Assembly (NCBI GenBank): GCA_000328365.1
Contig: KB308480.1
Coordinates: 118,688-182,687, forward strand
DNA from: Capitella teleta
Lineage: Eukaryota; Annelida; Polychaeta; Capitellidae
Length of the DNA stretch: 64,000 nucleotides
Direction: 5' to 3'
Made by a program: the position numbers and the translations under genes
Notes under the pieces: model-generated
What the model saw: the letters and a program-made list of their open reading frames with translations, nothing else
What the model was told of the DNA's origin: nothing
Databases searched by the model: none
Shown here: positions 49,117 through 62,527 of the stretch, in pieces
How the letters are laid out: every line of letters starts with the position of its first letter
Position numbering within the stretch: the first letter of the stretch is position 1

Positions 49117-49345
<229 letters not shown>

Positions 49346-49439
49346 TAAATCAAAATGGAGATAAATACATATCATAACGCATTCACGTAAAAATAACGTC
49401 CGCCTGAACTCGTCATAGTTTGATGTAAACATGGATGCT

Positions 49440-49489
49440 NNNNNNNNNNNNNNNNNNNNNNNNNNNNNNNNNNNNNNNNNNNNNNNNNN
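49440..49489. other. Assembly gap of 50 N
   Basis: Exactly 50 undefined bases, probably a placeholder of arbitrary length, interrupting a LINE reading frame. Confidence 0.99.
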
Positions 49490-50907
49490 CGCAAATACTT
49501 TGCTTCTGCCTTTTCTCTTACTCTTTTCCCTCTCACCTCCCAGGTTCTGTTCAAATATCTCCCATTCATACCCACTACCATAGATTTCCCTTCATTAATC
49601 TTCATCCCGTACTCCTCCATTACCCTTAACACGTCTCCCGTAATATTTTCCATTCCCTCCCTTGTCCCTGAAAACACAACCAAGTCATCCGCATACAGCA
49701 ATTCCCCTAACAGTTCCGTTGTCATTTCCCCACCCTGTCCCTCCACCTGGTATCTCATCCCACACACATGTTCTTTCACTACCTCTCCAATATCTCTCAT
49801 GTATATATTGAATAACATGGGAGATAGAGGACATCCCTGTCTTACACCACTTTCACACTTCATCCATCCACTTTCATACTTCCCTAACACAAACCTGATC
49901 TTGTTGTTGGTATACACCTCCCTTAAAACTCTCAATAACCCTGGGCTAATCCCTAATTTTTCCAACACTTCAAACAACTTGTCCCTGTTTACACGATCGT
50001 AAGCCTTCTCTAAGTCGACACACCCAACCAACATCTCCTCTCCTCTCTCTTGACACATCTCCAACATCCTCTCCACCACAAACAAGTTGTCATCTGTTCT
50101 CCTCCCCGGCCTAAAACCACCTTGCACGTCATCCAAAATCCCTTTCTCCTTAACCCATCTCTCCATCCTTCCTCTAACTATCGTCATAAAAACCTTATAC
50201 AGAGCAGCGCTTATGGCAACTGGTCTGTAATTCCTCAAATCCCTCTTGTCCCCCCCCTTGCGTAGTAGCGTTAACCTACTCGCCCTCCAGTCTTCTGGAA
50301 TAACTGCCCCACTCAAAATTTCATTGAACCCTCTAAGTACCCTTCCCTTTGATTCCTCCGTTAAAGCCCTCAGATATTCTCCACACACACCAGATTCATC
50401 CATCGCCTTTCCTCTCTTAATCTTGCTCCATGCCTTCTCCAGTTCCCCCCGCGTTATTTCTCTGTCCCCATCTATCATTTCAAACCTTTCTTTCTCTACC
50501 CCTAGCACAGCCTCACCTGATGTATTCAACAATTTACCCCATACCTTCTCTATCTCCACTACAATTTCATCTTCATTCTTAATAGTCTCCCCTTCCTCTG
50601 TCAAAAATTCTACTAACTCTTCCTTCCCTTTACCTTTGTTCATCCAATTCTTGAGTTCCCTAAACATGTTCCTATTTCTTTCTGCCCCTCTGCCCAGATC
50701 TTGCATTCTCTTCCTGTTAGTCTCGTTCATCTTTTTTAACATTACTGCACTTGCCTCCTCCTTCGCCTCTTGGTATTCCCTCCATGCCTGCTTCGCCTGA
50801 TCACTATCAGCACCCCACATCTTCCTCATTCTCCTATGTGTCTTACTGGATTGTTTCCTTCTGCCCACTGCCTCTGCAGGCTTAAATAGCCTCTTACGAT
50901 CAGCTCC
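49490..50907 (-). mobile_element. LINE with long open reverse-transcriptase frame, cut by the gap
   Basis: A continuous frame of about 470 codons runs on the minus strand into the gap. It has a basic N-terminal linker (HRRMRKMWGADSDQAKQAW), then reverse-transcriptase motifs in order: LRNYRPVAIS, QGGFRPGRRTDDNLF, VDLEKAYDRVNRDKL, GVRQGCPLSPMLFNIYMRDI and the catalytic LYADDLVVFSG, followed by the thumb start (GMKINEGKSMVVGMN). No stop is seen in 1.4 kb, which suggests a young copy. No endonuclease domain is present upstream, as the frame begins at the junction with the tail of another LINE, so it appears 5' truncated. Confidence 0.88.
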
Positions 50908-51687
50908 TTTTATTTTATTTTATTTTGATACATTTTATGGTGGCCGGAATGGATTGTGTTTAGAGTGATTCTTTAGATGATGGTCCAGTCTCCTTTCGAA
51001 AGTTGCTATTGATGGGGATGCGACGATTTCTGATGGCAGTTGATTCCAGAGCTGGGCTATACTGATTTTGAAGCTATTTTTTCTGAGTTCAGTTCTTGCT
51101 GGTTTGTGGTAAAGTTTTAGTGGGTGTCCTCTTGAAGTTCTGCTATTGAATTGGAAGAAATTTTGAGTTATTTGGGTGTCGTAATATTCTGTGGCTATTT
51201 TATAGGTTTCTATTAGGTCTCCTCTGATTCTTCTGTACTGCAGGATGGGAAGTTTAAGTTTTCTTAGTCTTTGTTCATAATTTAGATCTTTCATTCCTGG
51301 TAATATTCTAGTAGCACGACGTTGAACATTTTCTATTGCGGTGATGTGTTTTTGTAAGTGTGGTTTCCATACCTGATTAGCATATTCAAGGTGTGGCCTA
51401 ACAAAAGATTTATATAGGAGAAGAAATGTGTGGTTATCAAGGTAAGTATATGTCCTTCTGATGAGGGCCATGATGGAATTAGATTTTTAAATTTTTGCTT
51501 GGATGTGGTGATCAAAAGTTAGCCTATTGTTGAGTATAACACCGAGATCTCTTTCGATTATTGTTTTATTTAGGGGGCTGTTGTTCATCTGGTACTGCCT
51601 GTGGTTTGTTCCGGATCTGCTGATCGTCATGCTTGAGCATTTGTCAGGGTTGAAAGTTAGAAGTGATTCTAGAGTCCAGTGGTACAT
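50908..51687 (-). mobile_element. 3' end of a CR1/L2-like LINE with (AAAAT)n tail
   Basis: Minus-strand frames include TFNPDKCSSM, RDLGVILNNRLTFDHHI, and then a 178-codon frame with LLLYKSFVRPHLEYANQVWKP, VQRRATRILPG, LPILQYRRIRGDLIETYK and the C-terminal LWNQLPSEIVASPSIATFER. This is the classic C-terminal region of CR1/L2/Jockey-type LINE proteins. The two frames are separated by one break. After the stop comes a short 3' UTR and a TAAAATAAAATAAAA tail (about 50912-50930), the microsatellite-type tail expected for the CR1/L2 group. Confidence 0.85.
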
Positions 51688-52212
51688 ATTATTAATATCT
51701 TCTTAACTTGTTATGCATGCAAGAAATATATGTAGAAAAGTGGGCTAGACATTGTCCAAAGTCTCGTGGAGTGTTTTTCATGCAAAGCATCTCTGGTCCA
51801 AACATTTCTCCGGTCCAAGTTGAAGTTGAATGAAAAGCAGACTCTATGCTGCCACTGACTGACTGAGTCATCTCGCTGACTGAGTCATCTCATCATCATT
51901 ATGATCATCTCATGTTCACGCTACAGCAGCCCAGTGACCATATTTAATGACATTGGCAGTGATCCAAGAATTATGCATTAATTGGCTAGGGCCCACTACA
52001 GTCTACTGCATTAGATTTACTAGGTTACTTAGGGATACTAGCTCCCTAAACAGTAGCGTATTCTATGATACACATGATCAATGATTCAAAATGAAATCCA
52101 ATTGCAGTTTACATCATGATCATCTCATCTTGTTAACCATCGTGAATAGCCAAATATCATAGCCCATTAACAATCAACCCTTAATTTGCACAAAAGTCTT
52201 CAGTTTATAATA

Positions 52213-53105
52213 CAGTCAGACCCCGTTAATCCATCGTCATGTAATCCTTCCTTTTCGTAATCCGCCCAAAAATCTCAGGGACGAATCGTTTGTAATGTTA
52301 ATTGTGTCATGTAATCCGCCCTTTTCGTTAATCCGCCTCCGACCACGATTCTAGGGAACGAATCTACACTTTACCATTGTAAATAACACATGTAATCCGC
52401 CCCCCAAATAGCGTGTCGAGCACAAACATCGGTCAAGACACATCAACTGTCGGCGATTTCTTTGAAATCGGGTCAGTTTAACAACAACTGGCGCCTCCCC
52501 GTTTGTTTAACGGCGATTCGCGTTGTTTAATTAACTTGTTAAGCGTTAAAATCGCAGGCGAAAATGCTGTTAAGTCTTTAATTTAATTGGTCGCTGGGTC
52601 AAGCGATGTTCAGAAGCGGAACGAACGAGATGAAGTTGTGAGTAGAGATCAATTGAGTGAAGAAGCGAGTGGGTCTGAGCCCGCGAAGGAAGTCTTGGCG
52701 TGGGAAGCGAGGCAGCACGCACGCGCATTAATGCTATATTTTGGGAGATTCGAGGAGTCGGAGGTAGCGAAGCAAGAAAATAGAGATGAGCTACACAAAT
52801 TGGGCGTGATGGAACTGCTCATCACAAGCAGATTGAATAATGCCGTTAAGCAGACAACCATCACTGAACTTTTCAAAAAATAAAAATCTTTAATTGGCCT
52901 CATGTGATGGTTTGTGAGATTTTTTAAACCTCCAGCTTCATTCCTAATGGTATATGCCACTACGTTAATGCATTACATGGGTTTTGGGGGTTTTAGAATG
53001 ACACACAATTTTCATCAATTTGTGGTCTGAAATGTAATCCGCCCTTTTCGTTAATCCGTCAGTTTCCTTGGGAACGGGGGAGGGCGGATTAACGGGGTCT
53101 GACTG
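52213..53105 (+). mobile_element. pogo/Tigger-type DNA transposon, internally deleted, copy 2
   Basis: 893 bp between TA dinucleotides, with the same inverted ends as copy 1 (CAGTCAGACCCCGTTAATCC). It retains a longer 98-codon C-terminal transposase frame (52587-52883) with RNERDEVVSRDQ, a Leu/Phe-rich helix (LYFGRFEESEV) and the ending KQTTITELFKK. The catalytic core is missing. Sequence identity with copy 1 is high by eye across both flanks. Confidence 0.9.
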
Positions 53106-54423
53106 TATTCAGTTAGTATCTGTGACCGAGTGATCGGGATCAATAAACTATCAGTGAAAAATAACCGTGTTACTTCTTGTTGCTGCTTCATCCAATTAAG
53201 TTTTTTTTATTCAATGAAGGGATATTAACAGTAGATAGAATAGTATATGTAAATTATGGATGACTTTTTAATGAGGATAGAATTGATGAAGAATTTCCCC
53301 TAATTAAGTTATGAGACCACCAATCACACCAATTTGATGACAGGCATCAGGGCTACTATTAGAGTGGCTCCTTTCGATTTTTAATTCGTATTTTTTTTTC
53401 TCATGTATTTATGAGGATAATTTTTAATCGTATCATTAATTTCTCATTCATTTGATTCCCCCTTCCCCCCTGCATTATTATGCATTCAATTGTATGGACC
53501 GACTTCAGAGCTGTCACAATTTTGTAAGCAAAAAACCCACACATGCGTAAGTTCCGTTCAAAGCAATGGCACGATCTTCTGAGTGCTCGGTTCTCAAACA
53601 GCTAAAAAGCTGTGAAACATCATTCAACCGGTAGCAACGTGTATAAAACTTGATTTTCTTTTATTGATTTAAGTATTCAAGGAAATTCAGGTAGCATAGT
53701 GATTTTTGTCACAAAGTATCCTACAACTTAGTTCAAGTTCACACTCAACTTCAGAGATAGACAGTCCAGCTTAGAGTGGGATCCGAGACACAGTAGCGGG
53801 GAGTAGATACTGCTCAGCTACCTATCTGGAGCTAATGTGTTACCATCTCAAGACTCTGTGTAAGAACATTTCAGGAGAGTCTACTCCAGCACTAGGCTCT
53901 GGGCAAAGCGCAAAATTTTACATGATCAATACATGTACTGTTAATGGAGTTCGCCTAATTTTTGTACCAAGGCTTAATTTCATTTCGCCAATACAATTTT
54001 TCCTGGGCTTTATTTATTAAAATATATACTACCGGTATATATCCATGTAAGCATACATAAGGTTAAGTTTAGGGAATTATTTATGGGAATTATGCCCCTT
54101 AACTTATCTTATGTTGTCCTGTGAATCATGACTCATTTTCACAATGTCAGTTGTGGATATATTAAGGCGATTGTCCCTAGGTCAAGCCCTTATGCAATAT
54201 TTCTGCAGGGTTTAATTTCTGTAGTCAAGCATACATTTGTCCAAGGCAATTTGCCTTTGAAATACAAGGAAATAAAAGGTAGTGCTTATTTAATGGAAAG
54301 TACAATGATCATGAATCTTTGAATCATAAAGTTAAGAATGGCTGTTAATCAAACAATCTTATGAATATATTATTATCTCCAGGAAGAAAACTCACAATGT
54401 TGACAAGCTGACTTGGTGTTGCC
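53106..54423 (+). other. Upstream region of the whirlin-like gene
   Basis: 1.3 kb without a convincing gene. It contains a 31-bp segment (53808-53838) that recurs at 48574-48604 with one mismatch. No TATA box of note is seen close to the start codon at 54424. Confidence 0.5.
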
Positions 54424-57400
54424 ATGGATACCCCTGTGGGCAGTCTGCAGCGAGGCTCGAAACGCAACCAGCACTTGAGTTCATTCATTACTAACAGTCG
54501 TCTGTTATTGAATGAAGCTGACCGTGAGTACGTGTGCACTCTGATTAAGGATTACCAACAACTTCGCCAAGTGGATGAGCTGATGCTCTGCCTGACCACT
54601 CTGCTGGATACTCCCGCTAAACTTGACCTCCTCAAAGATGTGCGTCACTTCATATCAGCTGAGAACCTTGCAAAGTATGATCGCTTGGCTCCGTACTCTG
54701 GGATGGCTCATCCATGGAAACAGGCCTCTCCCGTGCATCACTTTACCCCTGCTGCCAAGCGCGCAAAATCTACACCACAACACACGCCTAATCATAAACG
54801 AAGGTCTGGTGGAGAGATGGTTGCTCATAACGGGAGACAAGCAAACGGTGAGTGACTGGCACATGAGGAGACCTTTGAAAAATTGATTTTATTCAAGTCA
54901 TTTAATTTACATGTTTGTACGATAAAATATTCTGTAAATGTTGAAATTGCGTGGATATTTCCATTTGCTGTTGACCTCAGAAATATAGCCCTTGGTTCTC
55001 AACGTAAATTTGTCTTCAACATACACCTTCACTTTCTCGCCTATTATGCTATTACTCCTGGGAATTTTGTGCCCAGCATTCAGATTTCACAGGTATTGTA
55101 CTATTCATTCATTGTGAAAGGGATCCAACAGGACCAACACATCTGATTGAACTTAATTATTGGTTATCTATTATTATCAATTTTTATGTCATTATCATCT
55201 TTATACTAAACTGCTTACTGTTTGGTTAACTTTGGTGGATACATTGAGAAAGTAAATGAGTTTATTACAATTTTACATGCAATTCTACAACTGTGATTTG
55301 TGTGAATCATAACGCACCTATATTTGGAATCATAACGTTCTATGTGCCATCTGCTGCATCCTCATTCAGCTTCTTCTTTATTGAGACAGAGAGTGCAACA
55401 TGTGCTTCTTGACTCATGAGCATCCCAAGGAAAATCAATGAACAGTCCTGTTTTTATTCCTTCCGCTCAAGAATACATTGAGAAAGTATATGTACTATAG
55501 TGCTATCTTAGTTCATATCTATTACAGGGGCACCGGATAGCGCAGTGGGTTAAACCGCTGACTACAATCCTATGTCCCGGGTACGAGACCCGATCAAGCC
55601 ACGGGGGTTATGATTGTGAATTGCAATTGTGATTCTTCGGTGACTCTGCAGTGCTGCCCAACTGCATAACAAGGCCGGGCGCTGTGTACTACAGTCTATG
55701 GTGGTATGCAGGATAAAGAACCCTTGGGATTTATCGATAAGAGTAGGGGGAAACCCCGGTCCCGGGCCTTCTGTTCTGGCGCCCGTATCACCCGAACGGG
55801 TTGGGTGGAGCCGTAAAACCCCAATCACACAATCACACAATTCATATCTATTACCAATATCTAGATAAACATAAAAATGCACAAGTGCAGGAAATTTCTG
55901 CTGGGTACCAAATTCCTGCTATATCTGTGGCTTCTGTCAGGTTGATCGCATAAATAAACCAACATGGTATTGTATGGAGTCATCACTGACTTATTGACAT
56001 GCTTGATAGGTGAAATTTGATGCAGGCGATATATCTGTCGGGCTTCATGCATGCATGAAGTTTTGAGAACTACAGGAATTTTATGATCTTCAATAACTTA
56101 CCAAGGAGTGAATACGATTATTATGCATTTGAGTTTTTACTGAGGAGATTTCTGTTTCCTTTCAGTGCCAGCAGAATTCACCCAGTCAGAATCATCTGGG
56201 GTGAAGACCGTCACCGTTTTCCGTGACCAGGATGAAAGTTTTGGCTTCAGCATCCGAGGTGGCTCAGAACATGGGCTGGGAATATTCGTGAGTGAGGTGG
56301 AGGAGAATTCAGCCGCTGGTCAGTCACAGAGGAGACATTTTTCAATCAACGATTAATTTTATTTTGCGACAGAGAGAGCTGGGCTGGATGTTGGAGATTT
56401 GGTGATGGAAGCCAATACAATCAGCTTCCAGAACATTTCTTCCAGTAGTGCAGTGAACGTTCTCACGGGGAGCAGCATTCTCAAACTGGTTGTGCAGAAA
56501 TTATCCAAACTGCCGAATTTTCAGGCGGTCAAGGAGAAGACTTCATGGTCAGTTGATGTAATGACATATCAAATGATATTGTACAATTATATTCCAGGTT
56601 TGACGTGAAGGAACGCAGAGTGTATGGAGGTGTGTATGTGGAGCACGGGGGCCTGCATCGACCAATCACACCAGGAGGGAGTCAAGCTGACGGCAAAGTA
56701 CGAAGAGTCAGTCTGCCGTACAAGGAAAATCGGAAGGGGGAGTCTCCAAGCTATGGGTTCAATGTGCGAGGAGGGGGAGAGTATGGCCTGGGTCTGTTTA
56801 TCTCAAAGTGCGTCTGGTGCAAATGAGGTTTGGATTTTTCTACTCAGTGTTTTGCTGCAGGGTTATGAGTGGCAGCATTGCTGAGATGTGCGCTTTGAAA
56901 GTTGGCGATCAGATTTTGAAGATCAACGGTGTTGGGTTAGAAGGAGCATCTCACGGTCAAGCAGTTGAGCTGATGAAGCTGAAGAGGCCTTTGATTCTCA
57001 CGGTCATTGTAAGCATGATGAATTGACATCTGGCGTATCTTTATTTGTACTTCTTACCTAGGATACTGGCAAATATCCTGTTTTCAAAGAGGTGTATGCG
57101 GAATACAGTTGGACAAATGCTAATTCAGGAATTGTTTCAAGCATTCGTAAGTATTGAGATGTATTAAAGCCTGGCTAATGGTATCCAAAAATTGGTTAAT
57201 TGTTAGAATAGCTAGAGTAAAAATATCTATCGCATTCTCATAACAATTTATTTTTTTGCAGGCTCAACGGTTAAGAAGAAGAAGTCGCTGATTGAGGACG
57301 CAACTGATTCACAATTATTCCAATATGAAATGTTCAAACAGTACCCAATGGAGACCCCCATTGACTCAACCTCAGGGAGTCTCCTGCACTCCCCTGGGCT

Positions 57401-60116
57401 CACCTCCCTCAACAACAACCCCACCCCCTCATCTTCCAACGAATTCACTCAAGACGAAGCCTCCTCCTTGTCCGACGTCTCTCCTAATCGCGCCCTAATT
57501 CCCGCTCGCCGTGACCTAGCTTTCCAAGAGCGATCTATTCCTGTGATGGGGCTTGTGGCGGCTGATTTGAAGGCCCGTGACGGAGAGGTCAGCAAGGACA
57601 AAGGCAGGATGAGGAAAAATACTCCACAATTGGCTGTCAGAGCCATGGAGATGGAGACAAGGAGAAAGCAGCCGGAGCTGGTCAAGGAGATGGAGGCCAT
57701 CGGGATGCTCAATACCGCCACTGGTCAGTGGTCATTCTTCAAGAATTGTTCATCAACGTCATCGATTTTATATTTTTTGTTCTCACAGAAGATGAAGTCA
57801 AAGATAGCAAAGGGAAAAAGCAGAAGAGTAAATCAGTTGTTAAGAGTTTTTTCTTCAATGCAAAGGAGGGATTTAAGAAGTCTGGCAAATCATCTGGTGG
57901 GTTCACCTACCATAACACCCGAATCCTATAATTATACGTACAATTGCTTATAGAGTCAAAGAACTACGAAGCAAATGACTTTAACTTTGCGGATATTTCT
58001 GACGGTAGAGTTCATCTCTCCAATCTGTTAATCATCAATTCATCTTGACCTCTTTCTTCAGAAACTCTCCTCTTAAAACCAAACAAGTCGTTCAGTGATG
58101 AACTCACCAACTTTGAATCATCCGCATCTCAAATTCTCGCTCACGATGAAGTTACAGCGATTTCCCGACGAATTTCACAGGTACATGTAAATATCTGATG
58201 GTTAATTTCTAATGCTCACGTCAAATTTTCATCGTGATTTCAGTACATGAAGCACCGCGATGTATCTGCTCTCGTGCCCCATCTGATGGCTATTCTGGAT
58301 ACAAAAGACAAAGCTGAATTGCTAACGCAAATCCGGTAAAACTAGTGAAGGGAAACACAATTTCTGATATGCTGATGTTCTGAATTATTTCAGGAGCTTC
58401 ATCCATTTATCAGATATCTCAGAGTACGATGACTTAGTTCGAGACTATCTGGCTTCCATGAATCTTGGGAATGACACGCTTGATCTTAACAATCACCGCG
58501 CATCTTTCTATGAGAGCAAACAAGAAATTCTATCGACTGATGAAGAGGAGGATGATGACCTTGCTTATGGAGAGGAGGATGAGGAGGTGGAGGTGGAGGA
58601 GGCGGAGGATGACCTGATGGATGTTGAATCAATCGTTGGTTCCTCTCCACCCAAATCTAGTATGATTGATTTTATTGTTTACTCATGTTAAATGTTCTTT
58701 CTTGTAGATGGCCACAAAGACTGGGTGACAATAAGACGAGGCCAGTCTTATCAATTTCCTCGCGAAGGTGGCCAAGGGTCAATGAACCTTGCAGCGCATC
58801 ACAATGAAGAACAAAGCAAAGTGCCGCCTCAGCTCCCTGATTTATCTGTCCATCGACAGAAAGACACAGATCTCATTTACAAATCTATCCTTGACGACGA
58901 TTCAATTGATCTCAAGCGCAGCACCCTTCCTAAAATTTCTCTGAGCACCTCTAGTTTCGAGAAGGAAGAAGTTAAAAGAGCAAAAAGTGAGCTAGCCGAT
59001 TCAAGGTACATGGACAGCGAGGATTTGTTTCCGGTCCATCCTGCTGCATCTTTGCTTGAAGCCAACGGAGAAGTTGACAACGGGCACTTTATTCCAGAAA
59101 AAGATGAGTCAGTCTTCTGCTGTTGTTTGTGCCACAGTTGACCTTTTATGTTCCATTTCAGTTTGACTTCAGAGACTTCTGTAAAGAAACCCGAAGAATT
59201 CTCTTACAATAATTCTGATTCATCGGACGACACTAGTGCATATCACGAGGGGCTGTACAATGTGAATGGTTCCCTCAAATCTTCCAATCTCAGCCTCTCA
59301 TCCTCCACCCCAGTTCTGGAGAGAGTCAAAGTTTATGATAACCTCAAGTGTAACAAATCTCCGCCCATTTTCAAAGCCCCTCCTCCCCCCAATGAGGCCC
59401 CACCTATTCACCACAAAACTCCACCCACTTCTAAGAAGGCCCTGCCTCCTGTGGAAACTCCGCCCCCTCACGATACTGTGGTTTTGAGACACAAGACAAA
59501 AAAAGAGAACCAATCGGGAAGTTTGCGTGACGTCATGAAGGCAAGAAGCACGGAAAACATCTTCAAAGAAACCGCTGACATGACGGATCAACTAGCATCC
59601 AATGAGCAGGAGACGGACTACATCAGAATGAGTAACGACCTCATTCAAAACTTTATTCGTCAGAGCAGATTGAGTGACCAGTCTGACCACAGTGACCAGC
59701 TCTCGGAACTCACCACTGAACACCAAAAAGGTTTCATTGTCGCCAAACTGGACAAAACGTGCAGTTCTTTAGGTGAGTTGACTTCTTAGGAAATATTCAA
59801 AATGCGTGCCTTGTTCTGATGTACAGGCATGAGCATCTCAGGAGGCGTTCAATCTCAACCTGTGATCAAGATCCACAAGATATTCCCAGGAGGGGCCGCC
59901 CACGCTGATGGGAATCTGAAGGTCAGTGCCTCCTAATTAGGTCAACCTGTAAGTGCATTGCCTCTGCTTTCTCAGCCCAACATGCAGATCGTAAGCATTG
60001 ATGGAGTGAACATTGAGCAGAGCAGTCACGCTGCAGCCGTGCAATTGATTCGTTCCTCTTTCACTGACAAAAACAAGCGATTCATGGTGATTGAAGCACT
60101 GAAGAACGACAGTTGA
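54424..60116 (+). CDS. WHRN: Whirlin-type scaffold: HHD1-PDZ1-PDZ2-HHD2-PDZ3
   Basis: Whirlin organises stereocilia tips and the periciliary membrane with usherin and ADGRV1. Exons: 54424-54847, 56166-56318, 56373-56547, 56598-56807, 56861-57008, 57062-57146, 57262-57723, 57789-57896, 57954-58004, 58062-58180, 58244-58335, 58394-58659, 58708-59107, 59162-59772, 59827-59921, 59976-60116; 1179 residues, phases closed. Domains: harmonin-homology HHD1 (about 18-95), PDZ1 (about 154-236, FGFSIRGGSEHGLGIFVSEV), PDZ2 (about 280-370, YGFNVRGGGEYGLGLFISKV), HHD2 (about 606-700), an acidic then proline-rich linker, PDZ3 (about 1095-1175, LGMSISGGVQS with KIFPGGAA). This order is that of whirlin/PDZD7 rather than harmonin. 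It is longer than human whirlin (907). Most introns are 48-65 bp; intron 1 carries a SINE. The vertebrate symbol denotes the closest relative only. Confidence 0.92.
55526..55840 (+). mobile_element. tRNA-derived SINE, copy 2 (family A), with target duplication
   Basis: Starts GGGGCACCGGATAGCGCAGT (A box TAGCGCAGTGGG), with a degenerate B box (GGGTACGAGACC), the same body as copy 1, and a short CAATCACA repeat tail. It is flanked by a 14-bp direct repeat TTCATATCTATTAC at 55512-55525 and 55841-55854, the signature of LINE-mediated insertion. It lies inside intron 1 of the whirlin-like gene. Confidence 0.95.
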
Positions 60117-60624
60117 ATACACGCGAACTATGGACGACAATCTGTGCAATCATTATAATGATTCTCTTTTTGAGGAGCGTTCAAGTTTTGTTAATTGAAC
60201 GTATTCTGATGCATATTGAATTTGCTGGAGAGCGGCAGTCATGAATGCTTTTTGTATTTCATCTTATTTTCAAGGTTAAGTTCATTTTTATCTTGTCATT
60301 CTTGAAATTTTGTTAATGAATATATTCTTTTGTAAATCTTGTTCATCTCTTGGCAAATCCTCCCTCCCTCAAATTTGTTCCTAATCAGACTAATGAATGT
60401 ACAGTTAATGAAGTAATTTGAATATGCAAATTTATGCTTCCATAGTACTATCACACATATCACTGCATTTCCTTTTTACTGCTGTTTTACCTATTGAAAT
60501 TGTATAATGTGAAATTCATGCTGAGGTAGAAATTGGAATTTCATGTACAGCTATTGCTATGAACACAGAACAACATCTGTAATATCAAATATTTCAAATA
60601 TTAAATTTGTCTGATATATTACAT

Positions 60625-60630
60625 AATAAA
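60625..60630 (+). terminator. WHRN: Poly(A) signal of the whirlin-like gene
   Basis: AATAAA about 510 nt after the stop codon, the first good signal downstream. A further AATAAA-like site occurs near 61328. Confidence 0.45.
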
Positions 60631-61597
60631 ATCTGTGGGGATAATTCATTTATGATAATGTTATAAATGTAATAATTTATTCAATTATTGAAGCATATGC
60701 TGCTATACATTGTAAAAATTGTAAAAAAATATATAAAAAAGCACAGCGAAGTAGTGAAGACAATTTGTTTTTCAGAATATGAGTCCTACATCGTTTTGTG
60801 CTGTTGCATGAGATCAATACCTGTCTGTATAATCATGTTCTTAAAACCTGGATTCACTTTGGCCAAACAGGTCTTGTACTCTTAGTACTGTTTTTTACCT
60901 AGTCCTATTCACACCATTATATTGTGTGGCTTGCCTATTCTCTGTGCTCACATATCACTGGTTATCGCATGTTATTATACTGTTAATTATTAAGAATTTC
61001 ATTTTCTGTATTTGAATTCTATGGTGAGATCTCACCCTTGGCAAAGGTGCAATATTTTATACACATTCCATATCTAGTCCTCCATCAAGTCATTCCATTC
61101 CTTCCATTTTCTTGATTTGTACTTATTGATATACATTGTAATATTATACATAATCAAGTTCTTTTTACATTGAAGGAGTCGTTTCTCAGATATTTTATAT
61201 GTTTAAGTTATTTACTTGCTTACGGTTTATTGTTAATTTTAACTTATTAATTTATTTCCTTTTTTAATTAAGTTTTATTTTTGGTTGCTCAACAGTTATT
61301 TTTTCTCTCAGATTTTCCTGATGTTGAAATAAATCACGTGATCACAAGCGTCAATTTCCACTCATGAAATCAATCGGACCCACACCACACCCAACATGAA
61401 CATGATGCGTTTTACTTTTTCAGGACACGGAATTCATATGCAGGTACCTGTATGATGTAATGAACCTACGGTCATCTCTCCTTGAAGTCTTAGTGCATTC
61501 TTTACAAACACTCGTATGCTGTTGCGATGTTAGATTATGAGACGCTATACATGAACGAATGTAAAAACAAAAATTGAAATGTCTTGTTAATTGCTAT
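60631..61597. other. Intergenic DNA between convergent genes
   Basis: AT-rich sequence between the whirlin-like 3' end and a hAT-like element. No gene or repeat recognised. Confidence 0.6.
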
Positions 61598-62215
61598 TAG
61601 TGAGGGGCGAATATTGAATTTCCCCAAATATTCGAAGCCTTGGCTTCGAGCAGTAGATATTCATCAAAGCCGAATACAGAGTGTAATATTATTATATCTA
61701 CTCCATTGCTGCACCTTCAGTCGTTAAGATCAAGATCAAGTAAGCTCAACCAGCTCCAGGCATTTTACCAATTAAGAGCAGCTCACGACGTGATTGGTCA
61801 ACTTCTCTCACATGCTACCATGTTCTGGTTTCTTTTAGGCACATTATTTTAGTGAAATTTTCAACAGCGAGTGGATCCGTTGATTCAGTCATAAGCCCCT
61901 CAGCAAGCCTATTCACAAATAAGGAAGTTGTGCTCGAATAAACCAATGATAATTCGATTTTTCTTAAACATATCACTTCTAATGATTGTTAAGATAAAGG
62001 GTTATATTTATTTACTTCACAGCTTTATGTGTGAAAGTTCGTTCTTCACTTTTGAAGTTTCAAAGTATCCTTGGCTGATTCCTATCCATGCCTATTTAAT
62101 TAATGCAGGACTAAGTTTATCTCAATATTCAGATTCGTTTCACTCTCATCATTCGAAGCTGAAGCTTAAAAAATAGCCAATAGAAGTTCAAAGTCAAAGC
62201 CTCGCCCATCACTGA
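61598..62215 (+). mobile_element. hAT-like MITE
   Basis: The left end TAGTGAGGGGCGAATATTGA is roughly mirrored by CCTCGCCCATCACT at the right. TAGTGATGGGCGA-type ends are typical of hAT elements. Internal TTCGAAGC motifs repeat near both ends. No 8-bp target duplication could be confirmed, so boundaries are approximate. Confidence 0.5.
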
Positions 62216-62266
62216 TCTCATTCAGTCATGAAATCAGTCAGAGAACGAAAAATTAAACATAAACTT

Positions 62267-62272
62267 TTATTC
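62267..62272 (-). terminator. EMC10: EMC10 poly(A) signal
   Basis: AATAAA on the minus strand, about 255 nt past the EMC10 stop codon. Confidence 0.6.
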
Positions 62273-62527
62273 AGAAAGTTCTCACTCATTCATATTACCC
62301 TCATAATTAAAGAGGCACAGTACAATTAAATATGATTAATCCAAATTCAATATACATAAAGAAAATCCTAAAAAACTGACTCACAAGAAAATATGATCAA
62401 TTGCAAATAGTAAATCCTCCAAACCTTTGGTTAATTCCTCTGACGAAATAAAACGAAAAGAAATATCAAATGTACAACAAATGATGACAATGAATGACAA
62501 TATCTAATTGCAATTATCTAATTGCAA

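Noticed and set aside
54345-54540. Minus-strand frame overlapping the whirlin-like first exon
   Set aside because: Shadow of the HHD1 coding sequence on the other strand.
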